Shown here: positions 8,618 to 18,709 of the stretch, piece by piece | Numbering within the stretch: position 1 is the stretch's first letter | How the letters are laid out: every line of letters starts with the position of its first letter | DNA from: DASUBV01 sp963822485 | Lineage (GTDB): Bacteria; Actinomycetota; Actinomycetes; Streptosporangiales; Streptosporangiaceae | Assembly (NCBI GenBank): GCA_963822485.1 | Contig: CAWGHW010000037.1 | Span: 558,001-622,000, forward strand | Direction: 5' to 3' | DNA: 64,000 nucleotides | Program-made: the position numbers and the translations under genes | Notes under the pieces: generated by a model | Database searches by the model: none | What the model saw: the letters and a program-made list of their open reading frames with translations, nothing else | Told to the model about the DNA's origin: nothing

Positions 8618-8692
8618 TCAGCCCGGCAGCCGGGTGGCGACGCCGTCGAGCAGGAAGCCGAGCCCGAGCTCGAACTGCTCGTCGAGGTCAGG
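8618..8692 (-). pseudogene. C-terminal remnant of a TetR-type regulator
   Basis: Reading the minus strand into a stop at 8618-8620 gives DLDEQFELGLGFLLDGVATR, which closely resembles the last helix of TetR_C-domain regulators. The sequence upstream of it is a short tandem repeat and then an unrelated gene, so only the tail survives. Based on motif resemblance only. Confidence 0.4.
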
Positions 8693-8735
8693 CCGGGCAG
8701 GATCAGGCCCGGCAGGGTCAGGCCCGGCAGGTCAG
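8686..8735. repeat. 14-15-bp tandem repeat, three copies
   Basis: Three head-to-tail copies of a GGNTCAGGCCCGGCA unit, plus a partial fourth. It spans the 3' end of the adjacent metallo-hydrolase gene, which terminates inside it. Confidence 0.7.
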
Positions 8736-9662
8736 CGGCGCGCCGCCGTTGTAGGTCACCATGTCGGCCAGCGCCGTGATGATGTCGATCGGGCCGCCGC
8801 ACGGCGTGCCGCCCAGTTCGGCCATCGCGCGGTGCAGGTTGCCCACGAGCCGCTCCGCGTCGGGCCAGTCCGCGAACCGGCCCAGGTCGGCCTGGCGGGC
8901 GGCCTCCAGCGGGGCCAGCCCGGCCGCCCGCGCCCCCTCCGCCAGGTCCAGCACGAACCTGAGGTAGTCCAGCGTCGCGTCGATGGGGCCGGTGCCGCTG
9001 AACACCGGGCCGTGGCCGGGCACGATGGTCCGCGCGGCCAGCGGCGCGACCACCTCCTCCAGCACCTGGACGGCGCCCGCCACCGAGCCCATCAGCAGGA
9101 ACGGCGTGCCGCCGTTGAAGACCAGGTCGCCGCAGAACAGCACGGACCGCTCGGGGATCCACACGATCGAGTCGTTGGTCGTGTGCGCGGCCGTGCCGAC
9201 ATGGCGGACCTGGGCGCGCAGGTCGCCGGCGTGCACGGCGATCTCGTCGGTGAAGGTCACGAAGGGCGGGTCGAGCTGGAGGTCGCCCCAGTCGGGGCCG
9301 TCCCAGAACGGCAGCTCGCGCGGCGGCCCGAAGGCGATGGCCTCGGCCCTGGCCAGCTCGTGGCCGATGATCGACGCGCCGGGGAACAGGCAGTTGCCGA
9401 AGGTGTGGTCGCCGTGGTGGTGGGTGTTGATCACGGTGCGTACGGGGGCCCCGGTGACGGCGGCGATGGCGTCGCGGTAGGCCTGGGTGCGGCGCTGGGT
9501 GGAGCAGGTGTCGATGCTGATCACGCCCTGGGGGCCGACCAGGAACCCGGTGTTGTTAATCCACCAGGTGCCGTCGGGCTGGACGTAGGCGTAGATCCCG
9601 CCGGAGACCTCCTGCACCTCCGGCCGCCCCGGCACGGTGATGTCGGTGACCATGCTGCTCAT
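8718..9662 (-). CDS. Metallo-beta-lactamase-fold hydrolase
   Basis: 314 residues with the zinc-binding THHHGDH motif, a downstream His in GTAAHTTND, Asp in FCGDLVFNGG and His in VPGHGPV, in the order expected for the superfamily. This clade covers many hydrolases acting on lactones, thioesters or sulfur compounds and does not by itself imply antibiotic resistance. The gene ends inside a short tandem repeat. Confidence 0.88.
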   Translation of the reverse strand: MSSMVTDITVPGRPEVQEVSGGIYAYVQPDGTWWINNTGFLVGPQGVISIDTCSTQRRTQAYRDAIAAVTGAPVRTVINTHHHGDHTFGNCLFPGASIIGHELARAEAIAFGPPRELPFWDGPDWGDLQLDPPFVTFTDEIAVHAGDLRAQVRHVGTAAHTTNDSIVWIPERSVLFCGDLVFNGGTPFLLMGSVAGAVQVLEEVVAPLAARTIVPGHGPVFSGTGPIDATLDYLRFVLDLAEGARAAGLAPLEAARQADLGRFADWPDAERLVGNLHRAMAELGGTPCGGPIDIITALADMVTYNGGAPLTCRA

Positions 9663-9701
9663 CCAGCGCTCCTTAGCTCAAGCTTGCTGGTCCGCCCAGC
9701 C

Positions 9702-10109
9702 TCAGCTGGGCGGCCCGCCCAGCGCGATGACCCCGGCCGCGGTCGGCCGGAACCCGCAGCTGCCCAGGTAAAACGGCTCTAGCCCGGCCTCGAAGTCGAC
9801 ATGCAGCCAGGTGCATCCCGAGGCGCGCGCGTTCTGCGTGGCGACCTCGACCAGCCGCGTGCCCACGCCGCGGTGCTGGGCCGCGGCCGACACCATAGTG
9901 TCCAGGATGAACGCGTGCTCGCCGCCGTCCCAGGCCACGTTGACGAAGCCGACCAGGCGGCCGGACTCCCGCGCGCACACCCAGCCCAGGCTGTGCCGCC
10001 CGAGCTGGGTCAGCCAGTCGTCGTCATCCGGCGGATGCCCGAACGCCTCGGCGTGCAGCGCGCTGACCTCGTTATCACGGAATGAACCGCGCCATTCGTA
10101 GCTGACCAC
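9702..10109 (-). CDS. GNAT-family N-acetyltransferase
   Basis: 135 residues with the acetyl-CoA-binding motif QHRGVGTRLVEVA and the beta-bulge/helix after it (WLHVDFEAGLEPFYLGSCGF). GTG start, 9 bp after the stop of the LAL-type regulator gene, so the two are probably co-transcribed. Acceptor substrate unknown. Confidence 0.85.
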   Translation of the reverse strand: MVSYEWRGSFRDNEVSALHAEAFGHPPDDDDWLTQLGRHSLGWVCARESGRLVGFVNVAWDGGEHAFILDTMVSAAAQHRGVGTRLVEVATQNARASGCTWLHVDFEAGLEPFYLGSCGFRPTAAGVIALGGPPS

Positions 10110-10118
10110 CGCGCCACA

Positions 10119-12524
10119 TTAGCCCGACTCTGCCGCCCGGGTCCGGGCCTTCCGGGCCTCCCGGGCCGGGCTGCCGGGCTCTGGGTCCTGGCCGGGCGAC
10201 TGAGTCGCGAACCAGGAGGCGAGCTGCGCGCGGGAGGAGAAGCCGAGCTTGACCAGGATCCGCTCCACGTGCCCTTCGGCCGTACGCTGCGCGATGACCA
10301 GCCGGGCGGCAATGTCCTTGTTGGTCAGGCCCTCGGCGACCAGGCCCGCGACCTCCCGCTCCCGGCGGGTGAGCGCGGCCCCGCCGGCGACCCGGGCGGA
10401 CACCGGGCGCGGCTTCTCGTCGAGGGCGAAGGCGATCGCGTCGTCGGTGCTCAGGCCCCGGCCGCGCTGCCAGGCGGCCTGGAACCGCTGGTCGCCCAGG
10501 GCCTGCCGGGCGGCCTGCTCGCAGGCGTCGTGGTAGGGCACCAGGTGCTGGTAGGACTGGACCGGCCGGCCGATGGTCTGCCACAGCCGGTCGGCCGCCC
10601 CCAGCAGCGCCGCGGCCCGCTCGGTCTGCCCGGCGGCCGCCTCGACCCAGGACAGCGACTCCATGCTCCAGCCGGTCCCGGTGAGCTCCCGCAGACCGCG
10701 GCGCAGCCGCAGGGCCTCGTGCTGCAGGCCGGCCGCCCGGTCCAGGTCACCCTGGCGCAGCGCCAGCAGGCCGAGCGCCCATAGCGCGTAGGCCCGGTGG
10801 AAGCACTCCCCGGCGGGCTCGCTGATGGCCAGCATCTCCTTGTGCCAGGCCGTGGCCCGCTGCTCGTCGCCGGCCACCCCGGCCGCGATGGCCAGGATGA
10901 GCAGCAGGTTGAGCCGGACGGTGAGGTAGGTCCCCGGCGCCAGCGCGGCCAGTCCTTCCTCGCAGGTCACGATCGCGCCGGTGATGTCGCCGCGGTACAG
11001 CTCGGCCGACCCGGCGACGTAGCGGCCGAAGGCCCGGCTGCCGGTGTCGCCCAGCTTTTCCGCCAGCGCGCAGCCCTCGTCGGTCCGCCGCCGGGCCGGC
11101 TCGACGTCGCCGTCCGCCTGGGCCAGCGAGCTGTCGGCCAGCAGGGCCATGGCCCGGATGGGCGAGGGCTGCGCGGGGTGGGCCAGGGCCTGGCCGAACC
11201 AGTGCCGGCCCTCCCGGCCCCAGGACCGGCCCCACCAGTAGAAGTGGTACAGCGCCACGAGGATCCGCAGGGCCGGCTCCACCTGGACCGGCTCGGTGAG
11301 GCAGTGGTCCAGGGCCAGCTGCACGTTGGCGTGCTCGCGGTCCAGCCGGCCGAACCAGGCCACCTGGCGCGGGCTGACCCAGTCCGCCTCGGCCTGCCGG
11401 ACCAGCTGCTCATACCAGCGCATATGCCGCTCGCGCAGGACCGGGCGCTGGCCCGTCTCGCCCAGCTTGTCCTGGCCGAACTCGCGCATGGTCTCCAGCA
11501 GCCGGTACCGGACCACGGCGCGGTGCTCGTCCCGGGTCAGGATGGACTTGCCGACCAGGGCGGTCACCACGTCCAGCAGGTCCTCGGGAGCCAGGCCGTC
11601 GCCGGCGCAGATCTCTTCCGCCGCGTCCAGCTCGAAGCCACCCGCGAACACTGAGGCCCTGGCCCACAGCAGCCGCTCCGTGGCCGAGCACAGGTCGTAG
11701 CTCCACTCGATGCACGAGCGGAGCGTCTGCTGGCGGGTCGGCGCCCCGCGCAGCTCGGTGCTCAGCAGCCGGTACCGGTCGGACAGCCGCTGCGCGAGCT
11801 GCTGGGGGGACAGCGCCCGCAGCCGGACCACGGCCAGCTCGATGGCCAGCGGCAGCCCGTCGAGCCGGTCGCAGATCTCGACCACCGCGTCCTGATTGCC
11901 GCCGTCTACCTCAAACCCGGACAAGACCGCCGCGGCCCGGTCCGCGAACAGGCTGACCGCCTCATACCCGGACAGCTCCGTGCTGGCGTGGTGTTGCTGC
12001 GGATCGGGGACGGTGAGCGGGAGCACCAGCTGGGTCGCCTCCCCGCGCATGCCCAGCGGCTCGCGGCTGGTCGCCAGCACGCGCACGTCGGGCGCGGCCT
12101 GCAGGACCGCCTCGGTCAGCGCCGCGCAGGCCTCGACCAGGTGCTCGCAGTTGTCCAGCACCAGCAGCAGCCGCCGCCGGGCCAGGTACTCGGTCAGCGA
12201 CGTGAGCGTGGGCTGGCCTGGCTGCTCGCCCAGCCCGAGGGTGGCGGCGATGGCGTGGACCACCAGGGCCGGATCGTGCAGCTGGTCCAGCTCGACCAGC
12301 CACACCCCGTCGTCGAAGGCCCGCTGGACCTCGGCCGCCGTCCGCAGCGCCAGCCGGGTCTTGCCCACCCCGCCCACGCCGATGAGGGTGAGCAGGCGGG
12401 AGGCAGCCAGCGTCCGCTTCGCCTCGGCCACCTCGTGACGGCGGCCGACGAAGCTGCTCAGCTCCAGAGGCAGGTTTCCCGCCCTGCCCCGCGCGGCAAC
12501 TGCCATAGCCCCCCGTTGGCTCAC
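10119..12524 (-). CDS. LAL-like ATP-binding LuxR-family regulator
   Basis: 801 residues. The N-terminal ATPase module has a P-loop (GVGGVGKTRLAL) and a Walker B-like LLLVLDNCEH. The middle is an alpha-helical TPR-like region, and the C-terminus is a LuxR helix-turn-helix (LTRREREVAGLVAEGLTNKD). The size and arrangement match the large ATP-binding LuxR-family activators common in actinomycetes. GTG at 12524 or ATG at 12506 could start it. It precedes the GNAT gene. Its targets are unknown. Confidence 0.87.
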   Translation of the reverse strand: MSQRGAMAVAARGRAGNLPLELSSFVGRRHEVAEAKRTLAASRLLTLIGVGGVGKTRLALRTAAEVQRAFDDGVWLVELDQLHDPALVVHAIAATLGLGEQPGQPTLTSLTEYLARRRLLLVLDNCEHLVEACAALTEAVLQAAPDVRVLATSREPLGMRGEATQLVLPLTVPDPQQHHASTELSGYEAVSLFADRAAAVLSGFEVDGGNQDAVVEICDRLDGLPLAIELAVVRLRALSPQQLAQRLSDRYRLLSTELRGAPTRQQTLRSCIEWSYDLCSATERLLWARASVFAGGFELDAAEEICAGDGLAPEDLLDVVTALVGKSILTRDEHRAVVRYRLLETMREFGQDKLGETGQRPVLRERHMRWYEQLVRQAEADWVSPRQVAWFGRLDREHANVQLALDHCLTEPVQVEPALRILVALYHFYWWGRSWGREGRHWFGQALAHPAQPSPIRAMALLADSSLAQADGDVEPARRRTDEGCALAEKLGDTGSRAFGRYVAGSAELYRGDITGAIVTCEEGLAALAPGTYLTVRLNLLLILAIAAGVAGDEQRATAWHKEMLAISEPAGECFHRAYALWALGLLALRQGDLDRAAGLQHEALRLRRGLRELTGTGWSMESLSWVEAAAGQTERAAALLGAADRLWQTIGRPVQSYQHLVPYHDACEQAARQALGDQRFQAAWQRGRGLSTDDAIAFALDEKPRPVSARVAGGAALTRREREVAGLVAEGLTNKDIAARLVIAQRTAEGHVERILVKLGFSSRAQLASWFATQSPGQDPEPGSPAREARKARTRAAESG

Positions 12525-12740
12525 CGCCGGCCGGGTCCCCCGGCGCGGCGAGCGTCATGAGACTGACCGGCCCCCCGATCTACGAACATATCTGCCCGGT
12601 TGTCCGGGTCGGCAATCCGCTGGCCAGGCCGGGGACAGGTACCTAAGCAGGTAGTTCTCCCGTCGCCGGCGCAGGCCCGCATGACCGAGGGTGGGATAAC
12701 GGGCAACGAGCACCTGCGATCAGGAAGGCTTACCGAGACG

Positions 12741-13181
12741 ATGCAAAGCGTGCTGGAGGCGGATCCTAGCTGCCTCATGCGCCAGGTCACCCTGCCGCCG
12801 CAGGCCGAGTCGGCCGGCGTCGCGCGCAGCGCCGTGCGGCGGACGCTGGCCTACTGGGGCCTGCGCGAGGTCACCGACGACGCGGTACTGCTGGTCTCGG
12901 AACTGGTCGCCAACGCGGTCTGCCACGCCCGGCATGACCTCGACGGCCAGGCCGGCGGGCCGGCCCTGGTCCTGAGCCTGACCTGCGCCGGGTCCAGGTT
13001 GCGGATCGAGGTCCGCGACACCGACCCCCGCCCGCCGCAGCCGCGCGTGCCGGACTCGCTGGATGAGTCCGGCTTCGGGTTCGTCATCGTGGACATGATG
13101 ACCAGCAACTGGGGCGTGTACCAGGCCGAACCGGGCAAAGCGGTCTGGGCCGAGCTGGAGCTCAGGCCGAGACGATGTTGA
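12741..13181 (+). CDS. RsbW-like ATP-binding protein (anti-sigma/serine kinase type)
   Basis: 146 residues of a HATPase_c_2 domain: the N-box VSELVANAVCHA, then DTDPRPPQ and ESGFGFVIVD in place of the G1/G2 boxes. Such stand-alone GHKL ATPases are abundant in actinomycetes and act in partner-switching control of sigma factors. ATG at 12741 has AGGAAGG upstream; ATG at 12681 is in frame. Its 3' end overlaps the converging leuS gene by about 20 bp. Confidence 0.82.
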   Translation: MQSVLEADPSCLMRQVTLPPQAESAGVARSAVRRTLAYWGLREVTDDAVLLVSELVANAVCHARHDLDGQAGGPALVLSLTCAGSRLRIEVRDTDPRPPQPRVPDSLDESGFGFVIVDMMTSNWGVYQAEPGKAVWAELELRPRRC

Positions 13182-15646
13182 CCAGCTTGGGCGGCCGGAC
13201 GATGACCGCGGCGGACCCCGCGCCCGGCCAGCGCGCGGCTGACTCCGTCGGTGGCCAGCGCCAGCTCGCGCAGCTCGTCCTCGCCGATCCCGGCCGGGAT
13301 CTCCAGCCGGTCCCGGACCTTGCCGTCCACCTGGACCACGCACGTGACGGTGTCCTCCACCAGCAGCGACGGGTCGGCCTGCGGCCAGCCGGCGGTGGCC
13401 ACTGACGGCTCGTGGCCCAGCGTCTCCCAGCACTCCTCGGCCGTGTAGGGCGCGAACAGCGACAGCAGGATGGCCAGCGTCTCGGCCGCCTCGCGGACGG
13501 CCGGGTCGGCCGCGCCCGGGCCGCTGTCGATGGCCCGGCGGGCCGCGCCGACCAGCTCCATCAGGCGCGCGACGGCCACGTTCAGCCGGGTCGCCTGGAT
13601 CAGCCGGGTGACCTCGTCGATGGTCCGGTGGGTGATCTTGCGCAGCTCTGCGCTGCCCGCCGTGTCCGCCGCCGGGGTGCCCGCCGCCGCGACATCGCCG
13701 GCTACCCGCATCACCCGGCCCAGGAACTTGACCGACGCCTCCGGCCGCATGTCGGCCCAGTCGATGTCGTCCTCGGGCGGGCTGGCGAAGATCATCGTCA
13801 GCCGGATCGCGTCCACGCCGTGCGCGGCCAGCTGCTGGCCCAGGTCCACGCCGTTGCCCAGGGACTTCGACATGGACTTGCCGTGGTTGATCACCTGGCC
13901 CTGGTTCATCATGGCGGTGAACGGCTCGACGAAGTCCACCATCTTCATGTCGTACAGCACCTTGGTGAAGAACCGGCTGTACAGCAGGTGCAAGATGGCG
14001 TGCTCCACGCCGCCGACATACAGGTCGATCGGGGCCCAGCGCCGGACCGAATCGACCTCGAACGGCCCGCTCTCGAAGCCGGGTGAACAGTAACGCAGGT
14101 AATACCAGGACGAATCAACAAATGTGTCCATGGTGTCGGTATCCCGCCGGGCGGGTCCGCCGCACTTGGGGCACTCCGCAGCGACCCAGTCGCTCGCGCC
14201 GGCCAGCGGCGACACGCCCTTGGGCGCCAGGTCCTGGCCGCGCAGGTCGGGCAGCAGCACCGGCAGCTGATCGTCAGGCACCGGGACCTCGCCGCAGCCG
14301 TCGCAGTAGACGATCGGGATCGGCGCGCCCCAGAACCGCTGGCGCGAGACCAGCCAGTCACGCAGCCGGTAGTTGACCGCACCCCGGCCCGTGCCGCGCT
14401 CGGCCAGGACCTCGATGATCCGCGCGATCGCCGCCGCCTTGTCCAGCCCGTCCAGCGGCCCGGAGTTCACCAGCTGGCCCTCGCCTGGCGTGGCCACCCC
14501 GGTCTGCGCCGGGTCGGGCAGACCGGTGTCCACGACGATCTGCACCGGCAGCCCGAACTTGCGGGCGAAGTCCAGGTCCCGCTGGTCGTGCGCGGGCACC
14601 GCCATGATGGCCCCGGTGCCGTAGTCGGGCAGCACGTAGTCGGCCGCCCACACCGGAATCCGCTCGCCGTTGACCGGGTTGATCGCGTACCGGCCCAGGA
14701 ACACGCCGGTCTTCTCGCGCTCGGCCGACTGGCGCTCGATGTCGGTCAGCTTGCGCACGTCGTCCAGGTAGCGCTCCAGCTCGCCCTGATGCTCGGGCGC
14801 GCACAGCTCCCGGGCCAGCGGGGAGTCCGCCGCGACCACGAAGAACGTCGCCCCGTACAGAGTGTCCGGGCGCGTGGTGAACACGGTGACCGGCTCGTCG
14901 CGGCCCTCGATCACGAACGAGACCTCGGCGCCCTGGCTGCGGCCGATCCAGTTGCGCTGCATCAGCAGGATCCGGTCGGGCCACTGGCCCTCCAGCGGCT
15001 CCATGTCCGCCAGCAGCCGGTCCGCGTACTCGGTGATCTTGAAGTACCACTGGGTCAGCGTGCGGCGGATGACCTCCGCGCCGCACCGCTCGCACTTGCC
15101 CGCGACCACCTGCTCGTTGGCCAGCACCGTCTGGTCGACCGGGCACCAGTTGACGTAGCCGTCCTTGCGGTAGGCCAGGCCGCGCTCGTAGAAGCGCAGG
15201 AACAGCCACTGGGTCCAGCGGTAGTACTCCGGGTCGCTGGTGTGCAGCCGCCGGCTCCAGTCGAACGACAGCGCGTACTGCCGGAACGAGGCGGCCTGGG
15301 TCTCGATGTTCCGGTAGGTGTAGTCGGCCGGGTGCGAGTTGGTCCGGATGGCCGCGTTCTCGGCCGGCAGCCCGAAGGAGTCCCAGCCGATGGGGTGCAG
15401 CACGTTGTGCCCGCGCTGGACGTAGTACCGCGCCATCGCGTCCGCGATCGCGTACGCCTCGGCGTGCCCCATGTGCAGGTCACCCGACGGGTAGGGGAAC
15501 ATGTCGAGCACGTAGGTCCGCGGCCGCGGGTCGGCCGGGTCGTCGCTGGCCCGGAACAGGTCCAGCGCTGGCCAGCGCTGCTGCCACTTCTCCTGGACGG
15601 CACGCGGATCGTAGTGCGACCGGTCCGCATTATCGGCGGCTGTCAT
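13162..15646 (-). CDS. leuS: Leucyl-tRNA synthetase (frame broken near the 3' end)
   Basis: Class I synthetase charging tRNA-Leu. The HIGH-type motif is PSGDLHMGH, the KMSKS loop is GKSMSKSLGN, and the CP1 editing domain has TTRPDTLYGAT and the conserved Asp in AVPAHDQRDL. Zinc-type Cys pairs are at CERCGAE and CPKCGG. Length about 828 residues, normal for bacteria. The frame breaks near 13208-13213; reading on in the next frame gives the expected end VIVRPPKLVNIVSA and a stop at 13162. A one-base sequence error is the simplest explanation. The gene is preceded by a leucine-rich leader peptide and terminator. Confidence 0.95.
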
Positions 15647-15702
15647 GACTCCTCGCGAGGTGGTGAGGTCCGGATCGGCCCCGGCCTGGCTGCTGCTTGC
15701 TA

Positions 15703-15741
15703 GAAAGAAAGAACCCCCCGCCGATACCGGTCAGGAGGGAG
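15703..15741 (-). terminator. Leader terminator upstream of leuS
   Basis: Read on the minus strand: CCCTCC, then an inner CCG-GTAT-CGG, then GGGGGG and a tract of TTCTTTCTTTCT. The outer arms pair over 6 bp with one G-U, and the U-rich run makes it a credible intrinsic terminator, rare in such GC-rich DNA. It sits about 60 nt before the leuS start. Confidence 0.6.
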
Positions 15742-15775
15742 AGCCGCGCCAACGAGCAGGAAAGTCGGCGCGGCT
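15742..15775 (-). promoter_or_regulatory. 9-bp perfect hairpin overlapping the leader peptide stop
   Basis: AGCCGCGCC and GGCGCGGCT form a perfect 9-bp stem with a 16-nt loop. Its first arm begins within the leader peptide stop codon, so a ribosome stalled on the preceding Leu codons would cover it. Confidence 0.65.
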
Positions 15776-15803
15776 AGCTAAGGAGCAGCCGGGCGAAACG
15801 CAT
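15774..15803 (-). CDS. Leucine-rich leader peptide of leuS
   Basis: A 9-codon frame, MRFARLLLS, ends just before the regulatory hairpin. Three successive Leu codons (CTG CTC CTT) include the rare CTT. A TACCCT -10-like hexamer ends 7 nt before the ATG (complement at 15810-15815), so the mRNA may begin at the ATG and be leaderless, as other actinomycete leader peptides are. The layout of leader, hairpin and U-rich terminator before leuS fits ribosome-mediated attenuation by leucyl-tRNA supply. Confidence 0.6.
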   Translation of the reverse strand: MRFARLLLS

Positions 15804-15885
15804 GGAGTCAGGGTAGCGCATCCCTAGCAGGCCAGTGGCCAGGAAACCGCTCGCCCGGCGGCGGCCAGATCTGGTAAGACGCAGC

Positions 15886-18339
15886 ATGGGCTACGATTTC
15901 CGCGCCGTCGAGGCGAAGTGGCGCCAGCGGTGGCACGCACACCCGCCCGCGCACTTCGACCTCGGCGCGGTCGACCCGGCGGCCAAGTTCTACAACCTGG
16001 TCGAGTTCCCCTATCCGTCCGCGGAGGGCCTGCACGTCGGGCACGTGTATACCTACTGCGGCGCGGATGCGCTGGGCCGGTATCTCACCATGAACGGCCG
16101 GCCAGGTTTACCAGCCCATGGGCTGGGATTCCTTCGGCATCCACACCGAGAACTTCGCGCTGAAGATCGGCGAGAACCCGAAGGTCCTGACCGACCGGGC
16201 CACCCGCAATTACCGCCGCCAGCTCGAGCGGGTGGGCGCCAACTGGACCTGGGACAGCGAGCTGCGCACCGATGACCCGCGCTACTACCACTGGACGCAG
16301 TGGATCTTCCTCCAGCTGTACCGGGCCGGGCTGGCGGTGCGCCGCGAGGCGCCGGTCATCTGGTGCCCGTCCTGCCTGACCGTGCTGGCCTTCGAGCAGG
16401 TCGACGGCGACGCCTGCGAGCGCTGCGGCACGCTGGTGACGCCGAAGGTCATGAAGCAGTGGTTCCTGCGCATCACCGCCTACGCCGACGTGCTGCTGGA
16501 CACCCTGCCCGAGCTGGACTGGCCGGAGCTGTCCAAGCGCCTGCAGCAGGAGTGGATCGGCCGATCGGCGGGGGTGTCGGTGACGTTCGCGCTGCAGCAG
16601 GGGTGGCCGGGGCCGCCGGGTGAGCTGACCGCGTTCACCACCCGCGCCGACACCCTGCTCGGCGTGACGTTCGTCGCGGTGGCGCCCGAGCATCCCGTCG
16701 TGGCGGAGCTGGCGGCAGCGTCGGCCAACGGCGACGAGATCCGCGCCTACGCCGCGCAAGCCCGGAGCCTGATAGGCGCTGCCCGGCTGGGCACCGACCG
16801 GCCGGCCAGCGCGGGCCGGGGAACTCCGGGCGTGCGCACCGACGTCCGGGCCGCGCACCCGCTGACCGGCGAGGAGCTGCCGGTGGTGGTGGCCGACTAC
16901 GTGCTGGCCGACTACGGCACCGGGGTGGTCATGGGCGTCCCGGCCCACGACCAGCGGGACTACGAGTTCGCCGCCGGCTGGGCCTGCCGGTCCGGACCGT
17001 GATCGTGCCCGCCACCGGGGCCGCGGCAGCCGAGCCGGACGCCGCCGATGAGCGGGATGGCGTGCTGACCGGGTCCGGCGAGTTCGACGGGCTGACCAGC
17101 GCCGCCGCCCGCCAGCGGATCGCCGACCGGCTGGCCGGGCTGGGCCTGGGCGGCCCCGCGACCCAGTACCGGCTGCATGACTGGCTGGTGTCCCGGCAGC
17201 GCTACTGGGGCTCGCCCATCCCGATCGTGTACTGCGAGGCCTGCGGCGAGCAGCCGGTCCCCGAGTCCGAGCTGCCGGTGGTACTGCCGGACATCGACGA
17301 CTTCCGGCCCGCCGGCACGGGCCTGTCGCCGCTGGCCACCGTGCCCGGCTTCGTGCATACGACCTGCCCGGGGTGCGGCGGACCGGCCCGGCGGGAGACC
17401 GATGTGCTGGACACATTTGTTGAATCGTCTTGGTATTTCCTGCGTTATCCGTCATATGCCCGCGCCGATGTGCCCTGGGACCCGGAACTGACCCGGCAGA
17501 TGCTGCCCGTGGACATGTACGCCGGCGGCCGGGAGCACACCACCCGCCATCACCTCTACGCGCGGTTCGTGACCAGGGCCCTGCACGACCTGGGCCACCT
17601 GCCCTTCGCCGAGCCATTCCGCCGGCTGCGCCTGCACGGCCTCATCATCTCCGGCGGGGCCAAGATGAGTAAGAGCCGCGGCAACGTCGTCAACCCGGAC
17701 GAGTACATCGACCGGGTGGGCACCGATAACCTCCGCGGCTACCTGCTGTTCTGCGGCCCGTGGGAGCAGGGCGGCGACTTCAGCGACCGCTCGCTCAATG
17801 GCGTCGTGCGGTTTAACGCGCGACTGTTCGACCTGCTCATCCGGCCGAGCCCGGGTGGGACAGGCGGGGTCGATATGCGGGCCGTGGACCGGGCCATTGA
17901 TAAGGTCGGCCACGATATCGAGAACCTGAAATTTAACACCGCGATCGCGGAATTGATGTCGCTGGCGAACTGGCTGCGCGATTCCGCCAGCAGGATGAAC
18001 GATGCCGAGTGGAATCACGCCCGGCGCATCATCGTGCTGCTGCTCGCGCCGATCGCGCCTTTCCTGGCCGAGGAACTGTGGTCGCGATTCGGCGAGCCGG
18101 AGTCAGTGCACCGGCAGCGCTGGCCCGCTCCCGACCCGGCCGCCCTGATCCCGGACGCCGTCACGATCCCGGTTCAGGTCAACGGCCGGGTCTGCGCCAA
18201 GGTCGAGGTCGGCCCCGCCGCGCCCGAGGCCGAGGTGACCCAGGCGGCACTGGCCCTGCCCGCGGTGCGCGAGGCCCTGGGCGGGCCGCCCGGCCGCGTG
18301 GTATACGTGCCGGGCCGGATCATCAGCCTCGTGCGGTAG
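15886..18339 (+). CDS. Second leucyl-tRNA synthetase (two frame breaks)
   Basis: A paralogue of about 818 residues, divergent from the first leuS. It has PSAEGLHVGHVYTYC (HIGH motif), GAKMSKSRGN (KMSKS), the editing-domain TTRADTLLGVT and VPAHDQRDYE, and Cys pairs CPSC/CERC and CEAC/CPGC. It differs clearly from the first copy (for example RADT for RPDT and TENFALKIGENP after the HIGH region). The frame changes near 16105 (one extra C) and near 16977 (one base missing), both in G/C-rich runs. Duplicate synthetases often provide resistance to an inhibitor or stress-specific charging; which applies here is not shown. Confidence 0.88.
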
Positions 18340-18450
18340 CAGGCCCGCCCGAACGCACCCATTGCCCCGATCAAGAATGTATCCGGCGAGTGCCACCGGG
18401 GCTTGCAGAACATCCATTAGCAGCGAAAGAGCACAATCGCTGAGTTCATC

Positions 18451-18479
18451 TTGACCGCCGCGATGGCTCCGCCAATAAT
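18451..18479 (+). promoter_or_regulatory. Near-consensus sigma-70-type promoter
   Basis: TTGACC and AATAAT are separated by exactly 17 bp, each matching the consensus hexamer at five of six positions. It points toward the PKS-like locus, whose first codon is about 330 bp downstream. Confidence 0.5.
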
Positions 18480-18690
18480 GACGTGACACCCCGTCCTTAT
18501 TGATTCGCGCGATCATCGTCCTGGCCGGCCGGGGGCAGGCCCGCGCCGGGAACGATGTCCGTGACGCGCCGCATGCCAGGTTAAGGGCGAAGGGCCGCTA
18601 TTGGCCCTTGGGGGAAATAGGCCATTAGCGGGGGATAATGGAAACTGAGTCGTGCGCGGAAAGCGGGTCCTTGGGAAAAGCTGTGCTGTC

Positions 18691-18709
18691 CCGGGGGGCC
18701 ACCCCCCGG
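18691..18709. repeat. G/C hairpin upstream of the PKS-like locus
   Basis: CCGGGGGG-CCA-CCCCCCGG, an 8-bp perfect stem with a 3-nt loop. It could attenuate transcription or be one of the G/C palindromes scattered through actinomycete genomes. Confidence 0.45.

Noticed and set aside
8718..9662. Beta-lactam resistance gene
   Set aside because: The metallo-beta-lactamase fold covers many hydrolases, and there are no features specific to true beta-lactamases.
15647..15885. T-box riboswitch between the leuS genes
   Set aside because: No T-box sequence or specifier-loop pattern was seen. The leader peptide and terminator explain the region better.
16090..16120. Programmed ribosomal frameshift in the second leuS
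   Set aside because: No slippery heptamer or downstream pseudoknot was evident, and similar breaks occur in many unrelated genes here.
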